A model generated the notes under the pieces. The model saw only the letters and a list, made by a program, of their open reading frames with translations, ran no database searches and was not told where the DNA came from. DNA of 64,000 nt. Origin: Chloroflexota bacterium. GTDB taxonomy: Bacteria; Chloroflexota; UBA11872. How positions within the stretch are numbered: the first letter of the stretch is position 1; every line of letters starts with the position of its first letter. A program made the position numbers and the translations under genes. The stretch spans positions 300,643-364,642 of the forward strand of contig JAJDZU010000012.1 in assembly GCA_022824495.1 (NCBI GenBank). The letters are read 5' to 3'. Positions 26,308 through 33,932 of this stretch are shown one piece after another.

Positions 26308-26706
26308 TCAGCAGCACCCGCACGTCGTGTCGGTATCCGTTCGTGCCTCGGATCCGTGGGTTGCATAGCCGTCGCGCTTCCACCAGTCGAGTCCACCAAT
26401 CAGTTCCCGAACCTGAAACCCCAGCGTAAGCAGCTTCAACGCCGTCTTCGTCGATGCATTGCATCCAATGCCGTCGCAATAGCAGACGTACAACCTGGAC
26501 CGGTCCAACGACGCGGTCGATTTGGCGCTGATGTCCCGATGCGGGAGGCTCAGGGCGTACGGGATGTGCTCGGTTGCGTAGGCGCTCGTGGAGCGCCCGT
26601 CCACCACCGCGATTGGCTCACCGTTCTCAAGCGCCTCGTACAAATCCGCCGAGTCCATCTCGAAGGCGAGCTTGCTCTGGTAATGCCGCATCTGCTCAAG
26701 ATCCAC
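26308..26706 (-). CDS. Rhodanese-like single-domain protein
   Basis: 132 residues. The fold markers are AVVDGRSTSAYATEHIPYALSLPH and the active loop CYCDGIGCNAST with a cysteine at the loop start, then LGFQVRELIGGLDWWKRDGYA. The last residues are cysteine-rich (TTCGCC), an unusual addition that could bind a metal or carry sulfur. It lies upstream of and on the same strand as the flavoprotein. Whether it serves the sterol genes is unknown. Confidence 0.82.
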   Translation of the reverse strand: MDLEQMRHYQSKLAFEMDSADLYEALENGEPIAVVDGRSTSAYATEHIPYALSLPHRDISAKSTASLDRSRLYVCYCDGIGCNASTKTALKLLTLGFQVRELIGGLDWWKRDGYATHGSEARTDTDTTCGCC

Positions 26707-26905
26707 GCTGCGGTCTCCTGTTGAACGTCCGACTGTGCAGCACGCGTGCCGCGTTCACTCAGCCTAAGGCAAGCAGGCTTGCCCGCGGCACGAGAGGGAT
26801 CGGAGGGCCCTTGCCGGGAGACCGCCAGCCTCCGCTCGTCACGCTCGGCAACGGTCCCGGGAACCTGCGCTGACGGTTATGCGTGGCGAGTCTCGAAATA
26901 CCCAA

Positions 26906-26934
26906 TTGACCGCTCGCATGGGCAATTTCATAAT
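26906..26934 (+). promoter_or_regulatory. Sigma70-type promoter of the tandem sterol reductases
   Basis: TTGACC and CATAAT stand 17 bases apart, each one base from consensus, with the -10 element 32 bases before the first reductase ATG. This is the best sigma70 promoter in the neighbourhood. Confidence 0.65.
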
Positions 26935-26966
26935 GACCGAATCATTAGAAGTCGGGGTATTTGAGC

Positions 26967-28106
26967 ATGATTGAATGGCTCGGCATTCAACACCTGTTCG
27001 AGCTTTCCCCAACGGAAGCCATTATTGGCTTTTTCACCCCGCTGATTATCTTCGCCGTATTTTTCGTCGTGCAGCTCATCCTTCCGGGAATCCGGGTCCC
27101 CGGATACGTTACAAATCCGGAGACCGGCCAACCCCGCAGCTATCGGCTCAACGGTCTCATGGTCTATGCCATAGCGGTCATTGTTTGGGCGACCGAAGTC
27201 ACCGGAATGCCGCGCACCTGGTTCTACGAATCAGCCGTCTATTCGGTGGCTGGCGGCACGGTCGTCGTCGCCATCCTTACCCTCATAGCCGTCTTCAGCC
27301 AGCCGCAAGACGAAACCAGGAATCCGATTGCGGCCTTCTGGCTCGGGAGGGTCCAGGAGCTGTCGTTCCTGAAAGAACGCATTGATCTGAAAATGTACTT
27401 TTACGTCGTCGGCGGCTCCATGTTTTCGCTCAACGCCCTTTCCGCGGCCGCCTGGCACGTGGAGCGGTTTGGCGAGAACGCCAATCCGGGAGTTTTCCTG
27501 GTCGCGGCATTTTATACGTGGTATGTAGTGGACTACTTCATCTTTGAGCGGGTCCAGCTGTACACCTTCGACGTGATCTACGAGAAGCTCGGCTTCAAGA
27601 TGTTCTGGGGCGGTCTCATGGTCTACGGCTGGACTTACATCCTCCCGCTTTGGGGCATGGCCGCGCATCCGAGTCCCGAATTCTCCACGGTCTGGACGTA
27701 CGTCTGGCTCATCGCGGTGGCGGCCCTGTGGGTGACGGGCTGGGTGATGAGCCGCGGCGCCAACATGCAGAAGTACACCTTCAAGCGCTGGCCCGACCGC
27801 AAGTTTCTAGGTCTCATCCAGCCTGAGTACATCCAGGCCGGCGAGCGCAAGATCCTGGTCAGTGGCTTCTGGGGCGCCGCCCGCCACATGAACTACCTGG
27901 GCGAGTGGTTCCATGCCTCCGCCATAGCCCTGGCCTTCGGCCACTTCACCAACCTCTGGGCCTGGACCTACTTCATCTGGATCGTCGCTCTCTTCGTAAC
28001 CCGCCAGCGAGAAGACGATCACTACTGCGCGCAGAAGTACGGCCCCGAGAAGTGGGCCGAGTACCAGGCCCGCGTCAAGTACCGCATCTGCCCCTGGATC
28101 TACTGA
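26967..28106 (+). CDS. ERG4/ERG24/DHCR7-family sterol reductase, copy 1
   Basis: 379 residues, about nine hydrophobic segments. The C-terminal family signature is clear: RKILVSGFWGAARHMNYLGEW (human DHCR7 has LLVSGFWGVARHFNYTGDL), then a lumen helix and EDDHYCAQKYGPEKWAEYQARVKYRICPWIY (DHCR7: [30 protein letters not shown]). Members reduce sterol double bonds at C14, C7 or C24(28) using NADPH. The position acted on cannot be read from sequence. ATG 26967 is preferred over a TTG two codons earlier; its ribosome-binding site is the GGGG in TCGGGGTA. It is followed after 124 bases by a close paralogue. Confidence 0.9.
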   Translation: MIEWLGIQHLFELSPTEAIIGFFTPLIIFAVFFVVQLILPGIRVPGYVTNPETGQPRSYRLNGLMVYAIAVIVWATEVTGMPRTWFYESAVYSVAGGTVVVAILTLIAVFSQPQDETRNPIAAFWLGRVQELSFLKERIDLKMYFYVVGGSMFSLNALSAAAWHVERFGENANPGVFLVAAFYTWYVVDYFIFERVQLYTFDVIYEKLGFKMFWGGLMVYGWTYILPLWGMAAHPSPEFSTVWTYVWLIAVAALWVTGWVMSRGANMQKYTFKRWPDRKFLGLIQPEYIQAGERKILVSGFWGAARHMNYLGEWFHASAIALAFGHFTNLWAWTYFIWIVALFVTRQREDDHYCAQKYGPEKWAEYQARVKYRICPWIY

Positions 28107-28230
28107 GCCAGGACCCCGTGAGCGCCAAAACGCGTGCCGCCGACCCTGCGAGGAGAGGTGGGTCACTCGTTGACCGTTTCCTTGCCCGTCTCCATAATCG
28201 CCGCAGCGCTGGAAATCGGGGTAATCGATC

Positions 28231-29370
28231 ATGATTGAGTGGCTTGGGATCGAACACCTTTTCGAGCTTTCCCCAACCGAAGCAGTCCTCGGCTTCCTTA
28301 CACCGCTCGCGATCTTCGTTGTGTTCTTCATCGCCCAGGCCATCCTGCCCGCCCGCCGCGTTCCCGGCTACGTCATCAACCCGGAGACCGGTAGGGCCCG
28401 CAACTATCGCCTTAACGGTCTGCTCGTCTTCATCATCGCCATCGTGGTATGGGCCATCGAGCCATTTGGCTTGCCGCGCGACTGGTTCTACCGATCCGCG
28501 ATCTATGCCGTGGCTGGCGGCACCGTGTTCGCCGCGCTCATTGCGCTCGTGGCCCTGCTCAGCCAGCCACAGGGCGAGATCAAGAACCCCTTCCACGCCT
28601 TCTGGACCGGTCGGTCTCTCGAACACGCACTACTCAATGAACGATTCGATCTGAAGATGTATCTATACGTCGTCGGCGGCACCATGCTGGTCCTCAACTC
28701 CATGTCCGGAGCCGCCTGGCACTACGAACGCTTCGGCGACAACTTCAACCCCGGCGTCTTCCTCTATACGGCCTTCTTCACCCTATACATATTCGACTAC
28801 TTCATCTTCGAGCGCGTCCAGCTCTACACCTACGACCTGATTCACGAAAAGCTCGGCTTCAAGTTGATCTGGGGTGGGCTTGTGATCTATGGCTGGCTCT
28901 ACATCCTCCCGCTCTGGGGCATGGCCGTTTATCCGAACCCTGACTTCTCGACGGCCTGGACCTACGTGTGGCTTATTGGAACGGGCCTGCTCCTTGTCTT
29001 CGGCTGGTCCATCTCTCGTGGCGGCAACCTGCAGAAGTACTGGTTCAAGCGCTGGCCCGACCGCAAGTTCCTGGGAATCATCGAGCCCGAATACATTCAG
29101 GCCGGCGATCGCAAGATCCTCTGCAGCGGTTTCTGGGGTGCGGCCCGTCATTTCAACTACATGGGCGAAGGGTTTGCCTGTTTTGCTATCGGCCTGTCAT
29201 TCGGTCACTTCACGAATCTCTGGGCCTGGACGTACTTCATCTTCATCGTCTCGCTGTTCACTTGGCGTCAATGGGACGACGAGGCGCACTGCGCCGAGAA
29301 GTACGGCGAGGAAAAGTGGGCCGAATACAAGGCCCGCGTCAAGTACCGCATCTGCCCCTGGGTCTACTGA
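28231..29370 (+). CDS. ERG4/ERG24/DHCR7-family sterol reductase, copy 2
   Basis: 379 residues, the same length as copy 1 and similar end to end (MIEWLGIEHLFELSPTEAVLGF against MIEWLGIQHLFELSPTEAIIGF). It keeps the catalytic end: RKILCSGFWGAARHFNYMGEG and DDEAHCAEKYGEEKWAEYKARVKYRICPWVY. Differences cluster in the membrane core, which fits a division of labour, for example two different sterol double bonds. Its upstream ATCGGGGTA matches the spacing of copy 1. The pair most likely arose by local duplication. Confidence 0.9.
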   Translation: MIEWLGIEHLFELSPTEAVLGFLTPLAIFVVFFIAQAILPARRVPGYVINPETGRARNYRLNGLLVFIIAIVVWAIEPFGLPRDWFYRSAIYAVAGGTVFAALIALVALLSQPQGEIKNPFHAFWTGRSLEHALLNERFDLKMYLYVVGGTMLVLNSMSGAAWHYERFGDNFNPGVFLYTAFFTLYIFDYFIFERVQLYTYDLIHEKLGFKLIWGGLVIYGWLYILPLWGMAVYPNPDFSTAWTYVWLIGTGLLLVFGWSISRGGNLQKYWFKRWPDRKFLGIIEPEYIQAGDRKILCSGFWGAARHFNYMGEGFACFAIGLSFGHFTNLWAWTYFIFIVSLFTWRQWDDEAHCAEKYGEEKWAEYKARVKYRICPWVY

Positions 29371-29392
29371 CCCAGCGCGCGGTAGCCGCTCC

Positions 29393-30268
29393 TCAGATTC
29401 GGTAAATCTCCTCCGCCGTCCCCGAAAACAGCCGGATCTGCTCGTCCCTGCTGAAGTCCGAGACGATCTCCGTATAGGCATCGATCACTTCGTCGTACGT
29501 GCTCCACAGCCAGTCCACCGGCCAGTTGGTGCCGAAGAAACAGCGCTCGACGCCCATCGTCTCGATTGACGTGAGGACCCATGGTCGGATGCTGTCCACC
29601 GTCCAGTCGTGGTCGCCCATGCCCAAGCCTGAGATCTTCCAGCGGACGTTGTCACAGCTGGCTGCAATGGCGACGCCCCGCTTCCAGTTCTCGAAGTACT
29701 CGTCCGTCCGCTCGTCCGGCATGCCCGTGTGATCCACCACGATCGTGATGTTCGGAAACCTGTGGGCCAGGTCCCGCACTTTCTCCATGTCCTGCCACTG
29801 GGCCGGCATGCTCGACACCAGGTTGAACTGCTCGAAGAGCGCGAAGCCCCGGTGATAGTCCGGCTCCACCAGGTAGTCCCCGTACGAAAAATCCCGGATG
29901 CCCCGCATGTTGGGCGACTGGCAGTGTCGTGCCAGCACGTCTCCCACCCCCGGATCCCGCAGGTCCGCGTGCGCCACGATCCCGTGCGGAAACCCCGTCC
30001 GCTCCGCCGCCTCCTGCAGCCACTCCGTCTCGGTCACGGGGTCGGGACTCCCAATCGCGGCCTGCACGTGCACGGACTTCGTGACGTTCGCGTTGCGCGT
30101 CTCGGCGATATAGTCCTCAGCGACGTAGTTCCGCTCGGCCAGCTTCTGTATCTGCCACCCCAGCGTGTGATGCGGGACCCCCGGCTGCCAGTGGCCGTAC
30201 ACGAGTTCCGGGTGCTGCATGTCGTAGTAATGAACATGCGAATCGACGAAATCAAGCTTGTCACTCAT
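29393..30268 (-). CDS. Amidohydrolase 2 family (PF04909), lactonase-like
   Basis: About 291 residues starting MSDKLDFVDSHVHYYDMQHPEL, with the metal motif DSHVHYYD at once, then HADLRDPGVGDVLARH, TIVVDHTGMPDE (His and Asp), ISGLGMGDH and FFGTNWPVDWLW. This layout is like fuconolactonase and 2-pyrone-4,6-dicarboxylate lactonase relatives. The start at 30268 avoids a 13-residue leader that lacks family likeness. It follows the sterol reductases but faces them, so a link is not supported. Confidence 0.85.
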   Translation of the reverse strand: MSDKLDFVDSHVHYYDMQHPELVYGHWQPGVPHHTLGWQIQKLAERNYVAEDYIAETRNANVTKSVHVQAAIGSPDPVTETEWLQEAAERTGFPHGIVAHADLRDPGVGDVLARHCQSPNMRGIRDFSYGDYLVEPDYHRGFALFEQFNLVSSMPAQWQDMEKVRDLAHRFPNITIVVDHTGMPDERTDEYFENWKRGVAIAASCDNVRWKISGLGMGDHDWTVDSIRPWVLTSIETMGVERCFFGTNWPVDWLWSTYDEVIDAYTEIVSDFSRDEQIRLFSGTAEEIYRI

Positions 30269-30353
30269 CGCCCGTAACTCGCTTTCGCTGGCTGGGTTGG
30301 GAGCCAAGTCCTCACGACGGCTTCGAGACGAAGCCTAACGCGAGGGAATCCGT

Positions 30354-31427
30354 TCAGCCGTCCGCCGTCTTCGCTCCCCTCCGATTCGCCATTGATCTCG
30401 GCGTCAGCTCAAACAGCGGCTCCTCGCCGACGAAGAAGCGCTCCAACTCATCCACCATCAGGCTGAAAAACCGGTGCCGGCTGGCCAGTGTCACCCCCGC
30501 GATGTGGGGACTCAGGAAGACGTTAGGCAGCTCGATGATCTCGCTGTCAGGCGGAATCGGCTCCGGATCGAACACGTCCAGCCCCGCCACGATATCCCCC
30601 CGTTTCAACCGCTCGATCAGCGCCTCGCTGTCCACCACGACACCGCGCGACACGTTCACGAACACGGAGTTGGAGCGAATCAAGTCCAACTCCCGCCGCC
30701 CGATCATCCCCTCCGTCGCCGGCGTATGCGGCGCCAGGCAAACAATCACGTCCGACTCCGAAAGCACCTTCTCCAGCGAGGTCTTCACCACCCCGATCGC
30801 GTCCGGCATCTCGCTGGCCAGGTACGGGTCGTAGACCCGAATCGCCACCTCAAAGGGCTCCAGCAACTTCACCAGCCGCCGCCCAATGTGCCCGCACCCG
30901 ATCAGCCCAACCCGTTTCCCCGTTAGCTCGCCATGCACGAATCCAAAGTCGTCACGCGCCGGCTTCTCGATATCTCCCGCCAGGATGTTCCGAAAGCTCT
31001 CCCCCGCATTCCGCAGCGATATCAGCATCAGCCCCAGCGCCCACTCCGCCACCGGGTACGACGATCCATGCGTCGTATCCACCGTCCGGATCCCGCGTTC
31101 CCACGCCGCTTCCACATCGATCCGGTAGGCAAACCGGTCCCCCTCCAACTCCCCGATAATCTTCAGCCTCGGCGCCGCGTCCATCACCTCCGCACTGATC
31201 CGCGGCGACCCATGCGACACCACCACCCCGTCCACGTCGCCAACCTTGTCCATCAGCCGCCCGATAGCCCCCGCTTCCTCATTCGCCCCAAACGTCGCCC
31301 CGCCCTCAACCCGCAACCACTCCCACTCCGCCACCGCCTCCAGCCGCTCCAGGTCCTCCGCCAACAAGCTCAACTCGCGCACGTCTCGACTGCAGACGAT
31401 CAACACCCGCGGCCGGGCACTCGTCAT
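30354..31427 (-). CDS. D-isomer-specific 2-hydroxyacid dehydrogenase
   Basis: 357 residues. The NAD(P)-binding motif is VGLIGCGHIGRRLVKLLEPF (about residue 170), followed by the substrate-binding R-containing segment NSVFVNVSRGVVVDSEAL and the catalytic His in NVFLSPHIAGVTLASRHR (near residue 320). It would reduce a 2-ketoacid or oxidise a D-2-hydroxyacid. The substrate is unknown. It ends 86 bases upstream of the amidohydrolase start on the same strand and could be co-transcribed. Confidence 0.88.
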   Translation of the reverse strand: MTSARPRVLIVCSRDVRELSLLAEDLERLEAVAEWEWLRVEGGATFGANEEAGAIGRLMDKVGDVDGVVVSHGSPRISAEVMDAAPRLKIIGELEGDRFAYRIDVEAAWERGIRTVDTTHGSSYPVAEWALGLMLISLRNAGESFRNILAGDIEKPARDDFGFVHGELTGKRVGLIGCGHIGRRLVKLLEPFEVAIRVYDPYLASEMPDAIGVVKTSLEKVLSESDVIVCLAPHTPATEGMIGRRELDLIRSNSVFVNVSRGVVVDSEALIERLKRGDIVAGLDVFDPEPIPPDSEIIELPNVFLSPHIAGVTLASRHRFFSLMVDELERFFVGEEPLFELTPRSMANRRGAKTADG

Positions 31428-31496
31428 TTGGTGTCGTGCCTGAGACTCACCCTGGCGGTTGCTGAGGTTCCATCGGCAGTCGAGACGTCATGGCTG

Positions 31497-31769
31497 CTAC
31501 CTCTCGGCCAGCCTGCCTGACAGGTACTTGTGGATGATGCTCGACAGCAGGGTCTGGTAGGGAATGCCCTCTTCCCTGGCCCGCGAATGCGCCAGGTTGA
31601 AGTCCCGCTCGGTCACCCGCAGATTTACCCGCTTGGTCTTGTTGAACGTCTGACGCGCCGCTTGCCGGGCCGCCTCCATTTCCTCTTCAACACCAGCAGC
31701 CGAGCGCAACTCTCCCCGCTCGAATCGGTCCAGAATCTCCCGCTCTTCCGCATCCAGCCTGTCGTTCAC
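31497..31769 (-). CDS. brnA: BrnA/CopG-type antitoxin
   Basis: 90 residues. The C-terminal half is a ribbon-helix-helix (KRVNLRVTERDFNLAHSRAREEGIPYQTLLSSIIHKYL), and the N-terminal acidic part (LDAEEREILDRFERGELRS) is typical of the CopG antitoxin group that pairs with BrnT. It overlaps the toxin stop by 4 bases, toxin first, as in brnTA operons. Confidence 0.85.
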   Translation of the reverse strand: MNDRLDAEEREILDRFERGELRSAAGVEEEMEAARQAARQTFNKTKRVNLRVTERDFNLAHSRAREEGIPYQTLLSSIIHKYLSGRLAER

Positions 31770-32053
31770 GTTGATCGTCTCCTCCCGTAGTCTCGCGTCG
31801 CTTTCCGGCTCGGAATGATCGTCTTCAGGAACCGCGTACCGTCGGCCTCGGACACGAACGGCACGAGGTGTATGTACTCCTCGATTTCCACGGCATAAAT
31901 AAACTGGCCCGGATAGCGATCCTGATTCGGGTGCTCCAGCACGTCTACCAGACCGCCTTGCTCAATGGCCGAGACGACGCGCTCGAATGAGATACCGCGC
32001 TCCTCAATGAGCCGCTGGTTCTTCTCCGAGCTCCAGTCAAAGCCGATGCCCAT
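31766..32053 (-). CDS. brnT: BrnT-type ribonuclease toxin
   Basis: 95 residues from ATG 32053 (MGIGFDWSSEKNQRLIEERGISFERVVSAIEQGG). The likeness continues with VDVLEHPNQDRYPGQFIYAVEIEEYIHLVPFV and the basic end FLKTIIPSRKATRDYGRR, where the BrnT family has its catalytic basic and aromatic residues. It is the first gene of a two-gene operon with the antitoxin. Confidence 0.88.
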   Translation of the reverse strand: MGIGFDWSSEKNQRLIEERGISFERVVSAIEQGGLVDVLEHPNQDRYPGQFIYAVEIEEYIHLVPFVSEADGTRFLKTIIPSRKATRDYGRRRST

Positions 32054-32242
32054 GAGCCAATTATCATCCAATGTGTGCGCTTTGGCAACACACAGTCGCT
32101 GTCGCGACGCGGACGGATCGGCTGTGACCGTGAACCTCTGGTCCTCGCTGCACGGAACTGTCATCGGCTCCGGGCTCGCGGGCTGCGGCCGCAAGCTCTA
32201 TCAGTATTCTCTCGCGCGGAATTGGCAGCGCTCCTTCCGCTC

Positions 32243-32947
32243 TCAGCGCACCACGCCCACCGTCAGCGACACCACGTACCCATCGCCAGTCGACGTCACC
32301 TGCCCCATCAGGGCTTGAAGGTCGGCGTCGTCCCTCCCGACTGAATCGTTCGTATTCGTCGTGCCGCGAGGTCCCCGCGCGGAATAGGGCTCGGACTCGA
32401 ATACGGCGTCGGAAACCTCATCCGGAAAGTACAGCTGCGACGCGATCAGCCGCCCTTCGCTCGTGAAGGCCCTGAAGTGAATGTGAACCGTCCGGCCCGG
32501 ATACCAGCCGGGATAGATCGTCTCGAACTCGACCCGCCCCTCGGCGTCCGTCACTTGCCGCCCGCGCAGAAACGTCTCGCCCGAGGTATCCGCGCGATCG
32601 TCACCCTGTCCCGGATATCCCGAGTACTGACCCGCCGCGTCCGTATGCCAAATGTCCACGAACACATCGCCGATCGGCTCACACGAACCTGCCGCCACGA
32701 ACCGCAACTCCACCAGCAACGGCGTCCCCGGCTTCCCCTCCGTGATCTCCCGGCGGATCTCACCGATATCGAAATAGAAGGGCCCTTCCGTCTGCCGCGG
32801 CGACGCCTCGCATATCGCCTCCACAGCCGCCGTCGTTTCAACCGCGGCTGACCCGGCCTCTGCAGTCGAGTCCTCCGGGCCGGGATCGCACCCAACCACC
32901 GCCAGTGCCAGCAGCACGGCAAGGACCAGCAAGGTCACTACCCGCAT
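32243..32947 (-). CDS. Intradiol dioxygenase-like lipoprotein
   Basis: About 234 residues. The N-terminus is a lipoprotein signal with lipobox AVVGC, then a short linker and the intradiol dioxygenase fold: CEASPRQTEGPFYFD, VFVDIWHTDAAGQYSGYPGQ (Tyr ligand), FETIYPGWYPGRTVHIHFRAF (Tyr and two His iron ligands), SQLYFPDEV. Classic intradiol enzymes are cytoplasmic, whereas this one is predicted to be exported and lipid anchored, like a subgroup of unknown substrate. The ATG at 32947 places the signal at the N-terminus. Confidence 0.83.
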   Translation of the reverse strand: MRVVTLLVLAVLLALAVVGCDPGPEDSTAEAGSAAVETTAAVEAICEASPRQTEGPFYFDIGEIRREITEGKPGTPLLVELRFVAAGSCEPIGDVFVDIWHTDAAGQYSGYPGQGDDRADTSGETFLRGRQVTDAEGRVEFETIYPGWYPGRTVHIHFRAFTSEGRLIASQLYFPDEVSDAVFESEPYSARGPRGTTNTNDSVGRDDADLQALMGQVTSTGDGYVVSLTVGVVR

Positions 32948-33041
32948 GGACCCTGCACACCCATCACTGACCGCCCAATCCCTCCTGGGCCGCACTTAAC
33001 GAACGTACGGACCGGTCATCCTCCGTGAATTCGCTGGACCG

Positions 33042-33860
33042 CTACATCGTGTCAAAGCCAAACCACCCCGGCACGGCCGCCGCCTGACGCACCCACGTCT
33101 CCATCTGCGCCTCGTCCAGTTCACCCTCGTGGATGTTGATCCAGCGTGAATCCGGGTCCTTCGCCTCGCCGGGCGGCAGCGGGTCCAACCGCATGCCGTT
33201 CGTAAACGTCACCTTCACGTAGCGGGTAAACACGTGGTAGCTCAGAAACCAGCCCATGCCCTCCACGCCGTACCAGGGCGAGTTCCACCGCACCGCCTTC
33301 CGCACGTCCGGCACCGTCCGCTCGATCAGGTCGTCCAGCCGCCGCCCGATGTCGTGCTTCCACTCCGGCATCGCCGCGATATACGCCTGCACCGGCGCGT
33401 CCCCGTCCGCCTTCGCAATCTGCGGGTTCCCGCCCGACAGCAAAATCGGCTTATCTCCCGCCGCCGCCTTGCGGCTCATGTACCCGTGCGTCTTGTTGTA
33501 CTCCACAGCCTCCCGCAGCAACGCCTTCAGTGACCTCCGGTTGATTCGGTCGCCCTCATTGATGTCGATCGCCCGCCACTGCTTCCCGCCCAGGCTCGCG
33601 TTAAACAGCTTCTTCGGATCCCGCAGCTGCGCTCCCTGCGCAAACCTCAGCGTCACCGTGTCCTCGCGCGCGTTCCCCACGGCGAGAGTCCCGTCATGCG
33701 ACCACGTCGGACTCCCCCGGTACTTCCACTCCTCCACCACCTCGGGATCGACCTCGTGAATCAACGCCCGGATCTCCGCCAACCGCTCGCCGCGCCAATC
33801 CCCCAGGTCCGCAATCGCCTTGTCAATGAGTTCGGAAGGGCTCAACTCGTCCACTGCCAT
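33042..33860 (-). CDS. Tandem DUF1801/YdhG-like protein
   Basis: About 272 residues made of two frataxin-like DUF1801 domains. The first has WRGERLAEIRALIHEVDPEVVEEWKYRGSPTWSHDG and VTLRFAQGA; the second has YIAAMPEWKHDIGRRLDDLIERTVPDVRKAVRWNSPWYGVEG and YVKVTFTNG. Single-domain members are proposed iron-handling proteins; this doubling may make an internal dimer. A start at 33860 (MAVDELSPSEL) is preferred. Function unproven. Confidence 0.75.
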   Translation of the reverse strand: MAVDELSPSELIDKAIADLGDWRGERLAEIRALIHEVDPEVVEEWKYRGSPTWSHDGTLAVGNAREDTVTLRFAQGAQLRDPKKLFNASLGGKQWRAIDINEGDRINRRSLKALLREAVEYNKTHGYMSRKAAAGDKPILLSGGNPQIAKADGDAPVQAYIAAMPEWKHDIGRRLDDLIERTVPDVRKAVRWNSPWYGVEGMGWFLSYHVFTRYVKVTFTNGMRLDPLPPGEAKDPDSRWINIHEGELDEAQMETWVRQAAAVPGWFGFDTM

Positions 33861-33932
33861 CTCTCCCGCCTTCTCCCCCGACGCCAACCGTTCCTACTAC
33901 AGTAAGCCACGCCCGAAAGCGGAGCACGGCCT

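Noticed and set aside
29393..30268. Amidohydrolase as a member of the sterol neighbourhood
   Set aside because: It is convergent with the reductases and belongs to a family of lactone or decarboxylation enzymes; no sterol link.
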